A stretch of DNA of 64,000 nt, taken from Chlamydomonas reinhardtii (Eukaryota > Chlorophyta > Chlorophyceae > Chlamydomonadales > Chlamydomonadaceae). The stretch is taken from the NCBI RefSeq assembly GCF_000002595.2, contig NC_057015.1:2021932-2085931 (forward strand), read 5' to 3'. Shown in pieces: positions 23,116 to 35,809 of this stretch. The position numbers and the translations under genes are program-made. Below the pieces are notes generated by a model. It saw only the letters and a list, made by a program, of their open reading frames with translations, made no database searches and was not told the DNA's origin. Numbering within the stretch: the first letter of the stretch is position 1; each line of letters starts with the position of its first letter.

Positions 23116-26100
23116 ATGGCTGGACGTCGCCCCTCTAACGCGGTGGCGTTGGGCGACTGGTCTGACCTCTACAATGAGTTTCTGGCAAGCGAGCGAGGGG
23201 TAGAAGTGATGGAGGGCACGAGCGGGCCGTTACTGAGTGCACGGGGCCCAACTTTCGAGCTCTCTATGGCAGACCTCAGCGGCACCAGCGCCCCGGCGGC
23301 AAACCGGGCGTCGCAGCTTGGCGTAGGTGCAGGGCCTACGTCAGGCGCTTCAGCCTTCATTGCAGAGGTGGTGGCAGATGAACTGGTGGACGAAGCGGAG
23401 GCCGTGGAGGCAGAGTTGCTCCGTCGCTTGGGGGATGAACCACCTGCGCCGAGCAGCGTGCCAAACACAGGCTGGCCACCGCAGCATTACGCAGCCCTCC
23501 AGCAGCCGGGCCAGGCTGGTCGCATGAGCGCCGGCTTGCGCTCATCGGGACCGGCACCGCTGCCGCCCAACCTCGCGCGCCCGCAACCATTTTGCACGCC
23601 CACGGCCGTGGGGGTGCCTGGCAGCCTCGCTGTCAGCCGCCAGGCATGGCAAGCCCCTGCAAGCGTGCCCACAAAAGGGCAAGCAGGGATTGGCGCTGGC
23701 TACCATGTGCCATCTTCACAGCGTGACTCGGTACTGCGTGCGTCGGTACCATCTGCGGCCTACGGCGCGGCAACGGGGATACCACAGGGCTGGGTGCCTG
23801 GCTACGGCTACGGCCACGGCGATGCCGCTTCCTCAGGAATGGTGCCCGAGCCTACAACAGCGCTGCGCCAGGCAATGGGTATGAGGAATATCCCCGTGCG
23901 TACCTCAGCGCCCGCACCACTGGGCGGACGCCCCGGCGCCCGTCGTGACGTGTCGCCAGGGTCTATGTCGCGCCCCAGCCGCGGCCAGCCCAGCAGCTAC
24001 GCGGCCCTTCACACGCAGCGGCAGAACAGCCCCCCGCACTCTCGCGGCATCGGGATAACTGTGGGCAATAGTGCGGGTGGCACTGTAGGCGGCGGAGGCG
24101 GCGGAGGCGGCGTGGTTGGACCTGGCGTGGGCAGCTCTGTCGACCGCGAGGAGATGTTCGAGGCACTGCACCGCGGCCTCTCGCCCCATCGCCTCAGGGC
24201 GCTGTACCTGCCGCCTGGCACCGATGGAGCGGCGGGGCCTGGTGCCTTCGGCCGGCGGGAGTCAGGGCCGGGTGGCAGCTATGTCACCGCATCAGCGCAG
24301 CAGCAGCAGCAGTACCCGCCGTATCAAAATCCGCTCCAGCGGATTGAGAACTGGGCTGCAGCGGCAGCGGCACGGTCAGCGGTGCCGCAACCGGCCATGT
24401 ACATGACCGCTGCAGGGCCGCGGGCGTCGCCGCTGCGGCAGTCAGCCCCAATGGCCGGCGGCGACGCCACCTCAGCCCAGCGTGGCGGCGAGCAGTACAT
24501 GACCGCCGCCGCCAATGCGCAGGCGTCGCGTGGTCCTCAGGGTCAGGGTGTGGCTGGCATGGACCTACGCGCCTCAGCGCCCTCACTCGCGCCGCGTCAG
24601 GCGGCTGCACAGGCTGGCAGCCGGGCTGGGTCGCCAACTGGCGTCTACCGCCCGCCCGTCCCTCGACCAACCCCGGCTAGCGCAGTGGCTGCCTCGGCGC
24701 AGGCGCGCCGCGCAACCTCACCCTCGTGGAATGAAGCACCAGCCCGACGCTCGTTGCAGCACCCGGCCTCCGTCAGCGCTGCAGCCACGGCCGGCAGCAG
24801 CACCGCCAGCACCGTCACTGGCAACCACCGGCCCTCACAGTCAATTCAGTCACCGCTGCCTCCCCAGCCTTATCTCCATCCCCATCCTCAGCTGCGGAGC
24901 GCCGCCGGTGCTGCTGATGGCTCCTCACCTGGTGCCACGGTGCCAGCCGGGGAGCCTGCTGCGGTGGGTGCCGCTGAGCCCCTGCTTCTAGAGCAGCTGG
25001 CGCGGCGAACGCCCTCGCCCGTCGAGCCGCGCAGTCCAGGCCTGTTCATTAGCCCGCAGGCCTATCGCGAGTATGCGGCCGCATCAACCACCAGGGCTGG
25101 CCGGCAGCAGCAGCCGGGACTGCAGCCGGCCACTGCCCCGGCAGCGCAGGCGCCGAGTGCGGGCATGACGCCTGTGCATGGCGGCGAGGCTGCGGGGCTG
25201 GAGGCGGGCGGCTTCACTGCGCACGGCATTCGCGGGATGCAGCGGCGGCTGGCAGCTGGACTGGAGGAGGCAGCTGTAGAGCGCGACCGAGACGGCCAGG
25301 GCGCGGCGCGCCGCAGCCCAGGCCGAGAGCGCGACTTTGCTGGCGCCGCATTCACCGGCGCCGCTGCGTCCCCGGTCGCTACGCTGCGGCCGCCTGACAT
25401 CTATGACGACGGTGTCATGCAGCCGCGTACGGCATCTCCGTACATCAGTACCGCCAGCAATGACATGTCGGCGGCGCTGGAGGGCGGCGCCTCGCCATAC
25501 ACCCTGGCCGCGGCGGCGGCGGCGGCAGCCCTGGCGGCGGCTCAGCGGTCCGACGCAATGGCTGCGCGGCAGCGCACACGCTCGTCTGGGGGTGGAGCTG
25601 TGGGGAGCGGGTCTCTTTTCGAGTCGCCATCCTTTGGCGGCACAGGACTCGTGCCTACAGCGCCGGCGTTTGGCGGCGTTGCCGCCAGTGCTGGCGTGGC
25701 TCCGGTGTCGTTGGTTGCCAAGGGTGTCGCGGACCTTGACCAAGCGGGGCTTGAGGCCCTGGACGCTGAGTTTGAGTTCTATGAGGCCATCACCGCCTCG
25801 CGCCAAGGCACGCAGGGCGGCTTTGACAGCCTGCCAGGAGCTGCTGCAGCTGCAGCTGCTACGAATCTGGGAGGTGACGTTGGCAACCGCGCATCTCGTG
25901 CAGGCGCTCGTGCCTTTGGCGGTGCCGGCGGTGCTGGTGCGGTCCGCGCAAGCTGGCCGTCACCCACGCACCAGAGCCCGGGGACAGCGTCCGCGTTGCC
26001 ATCGAGTGCCGCAGCTACTGCAGCTGCTGCCAACGGCGCTGGTGGGCGCTCGGTGGTCGCGTCTTCGGTGTCCAGCGCCACGTGGCGAGCACACGGTGCC

Positions 26101-29100
26101 GGCGCTCCGACAACAGCAGCGCCATTGCAGGGGGCTGTGGGTGCACGCGGTAGCACCAGTGCGGGCGGCAGTAGCGCAGTTGCCGGCGGGGGTGCACCAG
26201 GCAATGCGGCACCGGGTGTTAGTGGCATGTCAGCTTCCGCTCTGTCGGCGGCTGCGGCGGCAGTTGTGGCCACGGCGTTGCAGCACACCCGGAGCTCGTC
26301 AATGAGCGATAACGGTAAGGCCGCAGCGCCTCGCATTGCTGTTATGTGCTCCTTGTTCTCCACCCAACCCTACTGCACCCTGTGCCCATGAACGGTATGC
26401 TTTATAGGCGCCAGCGGTGGCGGTGGTGTGGGCGGCAGCGCGCTGACGCCGGGGCCCTCCGCGGTGCTGGACACGGCGGCGCTGACGGCGCAGCTCAGCC
26501 GCCTGGACGCCGCCAGCCTGGAGGCCATTCGCGGGTACGCCAGCGGCTACATCGACGGCCGCGTGCAGGCCATGCCGCAGTACGGCCAGGTGCGGGCTGA
26601 CGGGGGTGACGAGCCAACGGCAACCGACACAGAGATTGAGGATGCAAGCGTGGGCCGGCACTGGCGCTGCTGGATGGGTCTGATGCATGAACGACGTGTA
26701 TGGTCCTTTGAGCCTTTGTGCAGTGCGTGAGGCTGGTGCGGCTGACCGTTTTCTCCCCCGTTCTCCGTGAACGGCTAACCCCATCCTCCTGCCTCTTCCT
26801 CCTGTCCCGCCCAGGTTCGCTCCCAAGTGGTGAAGGCCGCGGTGCTGCGGCTGGTGGATGAGGCACTGGCCGCCAGGCACGCCGGGGACCCCAGCTCGCA
26901 GCCACAGCCACAGCCGCTGCAGGTGGCTGCCGACGCGTCAAGGCATGTCGTCGCGCCGCGGACTGGCGCCAACCCCATCAAGTCAGCGTCGGCCGGTGCG
27001 GCCCTCACGTTCCTGCCCACAACCGTGCCGGCGCCGGCCAACCGCGCCAGTCCTGGCGAGGAGCGCCTGCCTGCAGTGGACCTGGACCTTGACCAGGTGT
27101 GGAGCGCTGATGGGAACAACTGTCCTGCTGGTGGCGGCCGGTGGTTAATTACGGCATGCACGCAAACCTTACAGCCGTGCGACACGATCGGTGTCTTTTG
27201 GGTTTCTTACGGCCTTGCGGTACATCCTGACTCTCCTTCCTGCCCTGCCTGCGGTTGCCGCGTAGGCCGCGCGCTGTCTACCGCGCCACAGCCCCTCGGA
27301 CGGGTCGTCCGCACCAGTGCCGCCCCGCCCCGCACCAGCTTACATGTCGTCGTCCGCGCGCGCCGGTGTGGCGGCTACGCTGCTGCCTGGCAACGCCTCT
27401 GAGACCGGGTCATCAGTGGACAGCAGCCCGCTGCACGGGTCGGGCGGCCGCAGGGCCAGCGGCTCTCGCGGCATCAGCAGCCCCAAGTCCAGCGCGCTTG
27501 TAACGGAGGCCTCCCGCAGCAGCGGCGGACGGCGCAAACGCGTCAGCTGGCACAGCAACTTCGACGGCCCGCCCGGCACGCTGCCGTCTTCCGCAGGGGC
27601 CGACGGCGCAGATGCTGCTGCCGCCGCAGCGACAGGGTCAGGAGCCAGTGCGGTTGACCTTATCGCTGCTGCTGCGGCTGCCGCGGTGGCTGCGGAGCGG
27701 GCATCTCTGGAGGAGGCGGGCATGCTCACTCGCGCCGAGGACGCACCGGCTGCCAGTGACGTGGTTGCGACCGGGCTTGCCCAGGCCGCGGCCACGACAC
27801 CCGGGGCCGCGGCGCCGGCCGCTGGGGTCGTTGCTGTTTCAACCATGGAGTCGCAATTTCAGGTGTCTGATGGAGTTCAGCATGATGTGAGCGAGTACTC
27901 GCCCTTCAGTGTTGCAAAAGGGCAGCGCGCCTTCGAGTATGACGACGACCAGCCACGTGCGCCGGGCCCGCGGCCGGAACCACCTCAACGGCGGCTCTCG
28001 CTTGCTGAGCGCATCGCGGCGCAGCTGTCTGACGAGACGCCGGTAGCCGAAGGCTCCGCACCGCCCATTGGCACGGATGCTGCAGGCCAGGTCAACAAGC
28101 CAGTGTCAACTGCTGGTGCGGACACGGCGGGTGCGGACACGGCTGCAGGGTCGGGCAGCGCCGCCACAGACGGGACGCAGCAGGAAACGGGCGCCCTGGC
28201 CTCCGCTGCAGCCGTGATGGCTCGAGCGCAGCTGCATGATGCCTTGGCGCAGCGGCAGCGGCCAGACGTGGCCGCAGCTACTGTTATTGCGGCTGTTGCG
28301 CCCATGACCTCATCGGAGGAGGAGCAGGCGCACGGTGCACCCGTTGGTGCAAATGTGCCCACGATAGCCGCAAGGCCGGTGCCCGTGGCCGCGGATGAGG
28401 CTGCGGCTACTGCCTCGGATGGCGCAGTCATCATCCCCACGCTTTTGGACGCGCCACGTGAAATGGTGACAGTCGCAGAATCTCCGATTGCAGTCGCAGC
28501 CGCCAGCAGCATTAACGGATCACCTGCGCTAAAGGCGTCGCCAGCGACTGCATGTGCACCTCCCCTCCTTGCGGAAGCTGTTGGAGCCGGTGATGGGGAG
28601 CCGGCAGTGGCTGCAACGCAGCATCCAGAGCAGAGCTGTGCTGTCGGCGCCGTGGACGGAGAACGCGTGAAGGATCTCGCGGCTGACGCCACGACTGTCG
28701 CTGCAACTGCCGCTGCAGCAGCTGCTGCGAGCGCATCCGCTGAAGCCTTCGCCGCTGGCAGCGCCGCTGATGCCGTCCCAGTTGCAGCGTCCTCGGCCTA
28801 CAAGGAGGCCACTGCCGTGCCTGCCTCCCAGCAGCAGGCACCGTCGGCGAACTCCATCTCAGATGGTCCCGACACGGCCGCCGCCGGCCATCACCGGCCA
28901 CTGGCAACTTCCTCAAGCGCTGATGGCTACTTGACCCGCTCCCCGGGCAGCACCGGCGACGGCTCAGACCCAGGCGCAACACCGGGCTTGCCGGCACGGG
29001 CCAGCACCAGCTCGGGCTCCGGCGCGGCGCCGGGGGCTGCATCCGTGTCTGTGTCTGTGCCTGTGCCGATGCCGGGCACTGCAAAAGCCAACGCGCGAAC

Positions 29101-32100
29101 AGGGCCGCACACGCCGGGCGTCACTGGGCTGAACGTGGGCGGTGGTGTGTCTGCGCGAAAGCTGGGGGCCAGCCCTCCTGGCTATCAGCCTCAGACGCAC
29201 ATGCAGTCGAGCGGCGGGGTGACGAGCCCTGGCGTCCGCATGTCCACGTCATCACCCACGACCGCTGCTTCGAATGCGAACACGCTGGGCGGTGCGACAG
29301 CGCGTGGCGGTGCGACCGCTGGTGGTGCCAGTGGCGCTGGCATCGTGCTGTCGCGCCCCGCAGGCCCCACCTTCACGTCACCGCCGCAGTCGCCTGCCTC
29401 CATGCGGCCTTCAAAACTGCAGGCGCTGTCATCCGGCTTCTCGGCACGCGTGGTGCAATCCAGCGGCGGCGCCGCTCCCCGTCATGCCGCGCCTGGTGCG
29501 GGCAACACGTCTTTTTCGTCCCTGTCCTCTGGCGGCGCTGGGCCGCACCCTTACCAGCCCACGTCACCGGCTCCGCAGCATTCCATCTCCAACAAGATAA
29601 TGTCCATCGTGTCGCCCACCGCGTCTGGGTCTGGGCATCACCCGGTCCGCTCCGCAAGCCGCGGCGGTCGGGATGTGGGGCAGGCCACCAGCGCCATCAC
29701 TGGCGCCACTGGCGCTGTGCTCAGCGAGCAGCTGCGGCACGATTCGCTGAAGTTCGTGCGACAGCTCGAGGCTGCGATTGCGGAGCAGGCGGCGGAGGCG
29801 GGGCAGTCGGAGGCGCAGAGCGCGCAGGCGGCTATCCGCGGTGCAGAGCTGGAGGAGCAGGCGGAGGAGCAGGCGCTCAAGGCAGATGCCGTTCAGGCCC
29901 CAGTGGCTGCACAGCAGGAGGCAGCTGCTGTGGTTTCCCCTGCGGAGGCGGCGGTTGAGTTTCCGGAAGTGCAAGCTGTGGGCAACGCAGTGCATGCAGC
30001 GCCCAAGCGGGAGGAGCAAGGCATCCTGTCGGCCACCGCTGAAAGCGCGACTGGCACTGCGCTCGTGCAGCCTGCCTCCCCAGAGGCGGCGGCGAGCGAA
30101 AAGGCGCCTGATCAGAAGCAGGGCTTAGCGGCGTCGGTCGAGGCATCGCAAGCCATTGCGAGCAGCAGTGCTGCTGCAACAGCTGCAGCAGTGCCGTCAG
30201 CTGCGGAAAACGGCAAGATGGGCCTTGAAGCCCTGCACACGCCTCACGGCGAACCGCCGGCGGCAGTGGCGACTGGCGCGCACGTAAAAGCAACAGCTGT
30301 TGCGGCCGCAGCGCCTTTCGCCGCAGATGCCGCTGTGCAAGCAGCAGCCGGCGCCGTGGCGACGGAGCAGGCATCGGCAACGACAGAACACGTGCGCAGC
30401 GAGGCAGCAACTACTGCACCCGCGGCTGCAGTGGAGGTCAGCAAGGCACCAGCACCGCCTCCAGCAGCAGAGCCAGCGGCAGCACGCACCACCGAGGTCG
30501 CGGCCACCAGCGCGCCGGCCCCTGTACCTGGCAGTTTCCGCTCGGCTGATGCTGCGCCAAGTGTTGCACCGGCCGCACAGGCGCCTGAGAAGGGCCATGC
30601 GGAAGCGGCTGAGCCATCAAAGCCCGAGCCTGAGGTGCCAGTTGCCCCTCCAGCAACTGCTGCACCTGCAGTCGCCGCCGCTGCCCCGACATCGCCAGCA
30701 GTTGCGCCAGTGCAGCAACCCGGACCGCAACCGGGCGCCGCTGGCGGTACCACGTCTGCTGCACAGGGCAGCCCTGGCGCCAGCTCGCCCGCACGCGGCG
30801 GCGCCCCTCGCGGTGTGACTCTGACACACTGGCGCGGCTCCGCAGGTGGCGCGTCGCCGACCAAGACCGCAAGCAGTGCAGCAGCAGCCGTTGGGGCGTC
30901 CAGCGATGCCGCAGGGCCCCCCGCTCCCGAGGTCAGCAGCTTGTCAACCCTGGCTGCGCCAGCGGCTGCAGCATCAGCAACGACTCTGCCGCCGACCGCC
31001 CCCTTGGTGCCCGAGACAGCGGCCGCAGCAGCAGTTAAAAGCTCAGAGCAGCTGAAGCCTACAGCTATGGACAAAGAGGTGGAGCCAGTGACGGCACCGG
31101 CGCCTACACCTGCCGAGGCGCCGAAGCCGGGTGCAGTGGGCGCCCTGCCTGGCTTACAAGCAGCGGAGCAAGCGGAGAGGCAAAGCGCCAAGGGGGCCCC
31201 AGAGCCCCCGGCAGCATTGCAGGAGGTAGAGCGCCCAGCTGGTGCTGCCATTGGCCCCACACAACCCACGGCGCTCACCGTGGTATCGCCAGAGCCTGCC
31301 GCCCCTACCGTCGACGCGGCTCCAGCCGAGCTTGTCAGAGACACAGCAACTTCGGCGCAGCCTGCGGCGGCTGCGCCTACCAGCCCTACTCCCAGTGCAG
31401 CTGAGAACGTCGCGGCTGGCGCGCAGCCCGCACCGGCTGCTCCTGTGCAAGCGGAGGATGGTGGAGCGCCGGTGACGCCAGCTGGCGAGGTTGCATCTGC
31501 CAGCGCTGCCGTGACCACGGAAGCTCCTGCGACAGAGGAGGCGCCTGTGGCAGGTGGCTACCGCCTGAAACTCAGCCCCAGTCTGAACTCGGTGGTGTCG
31601 GCAGCGGACACGCCGGACGGCAGCGGTACCACCACGCCGACGCAGCGGCGCAGCGGCCGCGACGCGCGCAGCATTGAGCCGGTGCTGGCGGAGCTGAAGA
31701 CCGTCAAGTCTGCCATTGCCGCTGGTGAGTACCGTGGCTTGTGTTTGCATGAAGCACTGCCGCCGCTTGTCTGTGTATTGCTCTCCCCTTGTCAGATACG
31801 GTAGTTCCATCTCTGTACGAAACGATGTTGATGCATGCCGTAATTCACATCCGCAGGCGACCCTGACGGCTCCAGCACCGCTCGGATGACGGCGCTGCTG
31901 GAGCAGCTGGACAGCTACCGCCGCGGCGTGGAGCGCAAGCACGGCCCCAGCCACTCTATCGCCACGCAGCTGCGCATCCTGCACGCCGACATGAGCAAGT
32001 GGCTGCGCTCCAACACCGCCAACACCGCCGCTGTCCCAGGTGCCGTGGGGCCTGGTGCCGCTGGCAGCGCGCACATCAATGTTGGGAGCGGCGTGGTGGC

Positions 32101-33226
32101 GGCGGCCGCTGCGGCACATGGCGCCGTGCGCACGGGCAGTGCCGGCGGCAGCAGCACCGCCGCACGTGGCGCTCCGCCTGCATTGGAGGCCGTGCCTGAG
32201 GCAGCGGCGGCAGAGCAGCGGCCGCTGCCGGCGCAACAGGCTCAGCCAGACCAGCCGGGTCAGCAGTGGGCTGGGGCGGGCTCCGTGGGGCGAAGGGAGT
32301 CCCAGTCGTCTGTCAACACGGACGCGACGTTCGATACAGCGGGTGGCGGCACCGCCGCCTCCACGCCGCGCGACAGCATCGCGGACGGCGGTGGCGGCTT
32401 CTCATTCCCCTCGCACCAGGCCTCATCGGAGCAGCCGCGCGGCTCTGCAGGCGGCTTCAACGCTCTGCCGCAGCCAGGCCGGCCTAGCGGCTCGGGCCTT
32501 GCTGGAATGCAGCAGCCTGGTAACAACGGCGCTGCTATGAACCGCGGTATGGGCGGCGGTGGCGGCACGGCTACAGGGAACATGGGCAGCATGGGCACTG
32601 GCGGTATGCCGCTCAGTGCCGGCCCCGGGCACCAGGGGATGGGGTCGCGTGTGTCCTTTGCGGCTATGGGCATGGCAGGTGCTGGCGCCATGGGCCAAGG
32701 AGGCACAGGCATTGGCGCAGGTGGCATGGGCATGGGTCCTGGCGGCAGCATGGGAATTGGTATGGGGTTGTACGGAGCCGGCGGCGGCATGGCGCAGCCG
32801 GGCGTGGGCGGCACCGGCCACATGGGCATGGCTGGCTCCGGGATGATGCAGCCCGGCATGCATGGCACGCATGGCGTGGGCATGGCCGGCATGATGCAGC
32901 CTGGGGCCGGCATGATGCAGCCCGGCGCGGCTGGTGGCGGCATGGGCGGTGGCATGAGTTTGATGGAGCTGGCCAACCAGCTCAACAGCATGACCATGCA
33001 GCAGCAGGCGTCGCAGGGGCCAACGCAGTCGGCTGTGTTCATGCCGGTGGGCATGCGCGCGACCATGCCGTCGCGGACCTCGGAGATCAGTGCCGCTGCA
33101 GCGGCCACAGCAGTGACGGCAGTGCAACGGACGGCGTCAGCGTCGGCTCAGGCCGAGGCGCTACAGCAGTCGCAGTCGCTGAAGAAGCCAAAATCTAAGT
33201 GGAGCACTCTATTCGGGAAGAAGTAA
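23116..33226 (+). CDS. Giant Ala/Gly/Ser-rich protein of unknown function
   Basis: Five exons: 23116-26314, 26408-26589, 26815-27096, 27266-31724, 31857-33226; all phases agree, giving about 3163 residues. I do not recognise the family. An acidic N-terminal stretch (NAVALGDWSDLYNEFLASER) looks conserved-type rather than low-complexity. Exons 1 and 4 (about 1066 and 1486 codons) are mostly disordered, Ala/Pro/Ser/Gly-rich, with poly-Ala runs and YMTAA repeats. Ordered islands are TAALTAQLSRLDAASLEAIR, a coiled coil near QLRHDSLKFVRQLEAAIAEQ, and a helical segment across the last junction (MTALLEQLDSYRRGVERKHG, then SIATQLRILHADMSKWLR). The last 300 residues are Gly/Met-rich with repeated MMQPG units, ending in a basic KSKWSTLFGKK tail. 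Such composition suits a scaffold or condensate-forming protein, but no function can be assigned. Long antisense frames across it are composition artefacts. Confidence 0.75.
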
Positions 33227-33801
33227 AAGAGTCATATGTGTCCAAGGATGTGTTGAGCTGTGTACAAGGTGCTTATGAAGCAAGCCCTGTGTCGTAGTAT
33301 GGAACGGTACGGATATTGGTCAAGGAACTTATTATATGCGCGCAGATGCAGGCACCGTAGATTTGTGTCTTGGGCACCACGCAACGGGTAACGTAGTACT
33401 GGTGCCAGAAATTTCAACACAAGCGCGTGGGGTGGACGCTGACTTCAGGTAATAACAGTCGTCGTACTGGTGCTTCTATTGCCATTAATGAAGGGCACCA
33501 GAGGGCCTCTGTAAGTAAGCCATGGTATACCGGTATCGTACTGGTGCTGCAAGGTTAAAGTCGGGCGCGTAGTCTCGCCTTCAGCAGGATATCAGGGATA
33601 CCTAGTCAGCCAGCGTGGGCGTGACGCAGTGTGACGCTCATGCCTCTCATCTTTACATCGGCTTCCGCACTCCAACGGCCTGTTGCGAAACAGTGTGCAT
33701 GCGCCGCATCGTGCATAGCCTAGCGCTGCTAGTGTATGCATTGCAAATGTACAACGGACAGACATAGAGCAACAATGCAGGCCATACACACTAGTACACT
33801 A
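33227..33801. other. 3'UTR of the giant gene and repeat-bearing spacer
   Basis: A TGTAA signal at 33510-33514 probably ends the transcript. Three copies of GTACTGGTGC occur at 33396, 33464 and 33538. No coding potential was recognised. Confidence 0.55.
33396..33547 (+). repeat. Three spaced copies of GTACTGGTGC
   Basis: Copies start at 33396, 33464 and 33538, spaced 68 and 74 bp. Flanks are not obviously related beyond the decamer, so this may be a decayed repeat or chance enrichment; each includes a GTAC core. Confidence 0.4.
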
Positions 33802-34288
33802 CCGTACTGCCACGCTCAATTGGTGACACCAATTTGGTGAAAATCACCAATTTGGTAGCACTGTAGCAGGGAACAATGTCGACTAGGATTTGCCAGAGCC
33901 CGTCACCAGTTCCTGTGCACTCTGAATTCAAGTTGGGCGAAAACACGCAAACGGGCTGCTTTGGCTAGTGGCGCTGCTTCCTACAGTAAGCAATAGTCAT
34001 ATAGTATACCGTACGCACAATGCTCAGTGTAGCCCCAAAGGCTGAGCAGCAGACGTACTGCGGGACATTGGCTGGATAGCGCCTACAAGCGCGGGGCTTG
34101 TGTTGCAGCTGCCGGGGCCGAAAGAGACGCTGGGTATGTTTCGGGGGGTCCCATCACCAATTCTATGACACGGGTTTAATTCGGCCTGGCTTCTGCCAGA
34201 GCCCATCACCAAAGTCTGTGTCAGCCTGTCCAACGCGATTTCTTACTGTCACCAATTATGAAATCACCAATTGAGCGTGGCAGTACGG
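33802..34288. mobile_element. MITE with 25 bp terminal inverted repeats and TA target duplication
   Basis: The 487 bp element is bounded by perfect 25 bp inverted repeats beginning CCGTACTGCCACGCTCAATT, and TA dinucleotides flank both ends (33800-33801 and 34289-34290). Inside each end are palindromic CACCAATT/AATTGGTG motifs, and the phrase CCAGAGCCC(A/G)TCACCA recurs at about 33892 and 34196. There is no transposase ORF, so it is non-autonomous. TA duplication suits a Tc1/mariner-type mobiliser, but assignment to a superfamily is inference. Perfect terminal repeats suggest recent activity. Confidence 0.85.
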
Positions 34289-34683
34289 TACCCTTGTGCT
34301 TTCGAACACACTACAAAGGTCGCAGCCGAGCCATAGCGCTTTGGACTTTGCGGTAACCCTACAAACAAATGCAACACAGTCCTGTGGCGCCGTGATCAAC
34401 CTACTCTAAGTTGGCAAGTCATCAAGTCCACGCCCTGCCATCATGTGCACTCCTGGCCCACTCAACCCAGTAGCTTGATCAGCACATTTCCCTTCGTCTC
34501 TACCTAAGCAATACGTCAGCAATTCACATGCCCCTTCACAGCACTTTGTAGCTGCCAGTTTCGAGCCCACGGCGTTGCACCCCGTGCTGTCCATAGATGT
34601 CCCGTACTGAGGCCGCCAAGACACGGAACACCCATATATTTAGCCCCAGCCTCCTTCACATCATATAGGCCAGGAAAAGCACA
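34289..34683. other. Spacer / 3'UTR of the coiled-coil gene
   Basis: About 400 bp, AT-richer than its neighbours, without gene-like ORFs. It should include the 3'UTR of the minus-strand coiled-coil gene; no clear TGTAA on that strand was found. Confidence 0.45.
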
Positions 34684-35809
34684 TTACTTGGGCTTAAAAG
34701 GAATGGCCGTGAACGTGTCATTCCACCGCTTGAAAGCAATGTGGTAGCCGAACTGTGGGGATGGGATGGGTGGGGCGTGTCGGTCAGTTACTCAGCACAC
34801 CCTCAAACCTCACTGAGCACCTCCTCCCCTGCGAACAAACCTGGGTGGGTCGAACCCACGCCAGTGCCCCCGTCTCCCAGCCCCGCAGCTCACCTCCTTA
34901 ATGAGCAGGTCGATGCCTTTCCCATGGAACTCCTTCGCCCCGCTGTATATCGTCTCAATCTGCTCCAGCAACCGCCTGTACTGCTGCTCGAACGACCCGT
35001 CGCCCTGGTTGGCCTCAAACTCCTCTAGCCAGGTCTTGTTCTCCTTGATCTTGCGCTGCAGGTCTGCTTTGCGGATTTCCAGCTGTTTGAGGTATGTCTC
35101 ATACTCCTGTGCAAAGCGATGCGGTTAAGGCAACTGATGTGAGGTGGCCATGCGACTGCGGTGAGACCAAGGTCATGGCGAGACGCAACTGAGGTAGAGG
35201 GGCGGCCGTTTGTGTGCCGCATGTGGAGGGGGGGGGGTCAGATTCCAGCCCCGGGAGACGTTGGACCGCCTCTTCTGATTGTCTCGGTGCGACAGCAGTG
35301 GCTCTTTTCCCACACGTATTTGAAACAACATCCAGGCTTTCGCACGCCTCCTTCAGGTTTTCTCCTCGGCAGCGCGCCACCCACCTTCCGACCCTCCTCG
35401 TCCTTCTTCAGGTCCGCCTCCAGCTCTTGCAAAGACTTGCGCAGAGATTCCGCCGTGCCGCTGATGCTGGTGCTAGTATGGTTAAATAGCTGTACTGTGA
35501 CATCGTTGGTCACGCGCTTCCCCTCCGTCGCCTTCTTCATGGCTGCCTTTGAAGCCAGGGGCCCCGGGAGGGGTCACTCAGGTGTCCGCAGCAAGCCTGT
35601 CGCCACTCCACCTGCAGCGTCCCCACGTTGCTTACGTAGACCGTGCTCGAAGATCTATACAACTTCTCCCCGGCGGAGGAGCCACTAGTGTCCTCACGAA
35701 ATGGTAAAAATGCCCTCGAAGTCGCAATTGTTCTTTGTCTGTCGGTCTTGTTGCTGCTGAGCAGGTGTTTTGCAATGGCTGGTAAGGATTGGCAGCTGAA
35801 TGCGCACAA
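34684..35809 (-). CDS. Small conserved-type coiled-coil protein
   Basis: Four exons right to left: 35612-35809, 35385-35546, 34894-35106, 34684-34752; phases agree, 213 residues. Charged heptad-rich helices fill residues about 85-175 (SLRKSLQELEADLKKDEEGR and YETYLKQLEIRKADLQRKIK), followed by LLEQIETIYSGAKEFHGKG and a distinctive aromatic/basic end (YHIAFKRWNDTFTAIPFKPK). The low content of Ala linkers and the defined C-terminus suggest a conserved eukaryotic protein, perhaps ciliary, but I could not name the family. The start codon used is the first ATG of the open first exon; a shorter start or an extra upstream exon cannot be ruled out. Confidence 0.7.

Noticed and set aside
26315-26391. 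Read-through extension of giant-protein exon 1 to a stop at 26391
   Set aside because: A good GTAAGG donor at 26315 and an acceptor at 26407 keep phase into an exon with better protein character, so the extension is taken as intronic.
30244-31518. 424-codon antisense frame across exon 4 of the giant gene
   Set aside because: Its Ala/Gly-rich translation mirrors the GC-rich codons of the sense strand; the sense frame continues through both neighbours with consistent splice phases.
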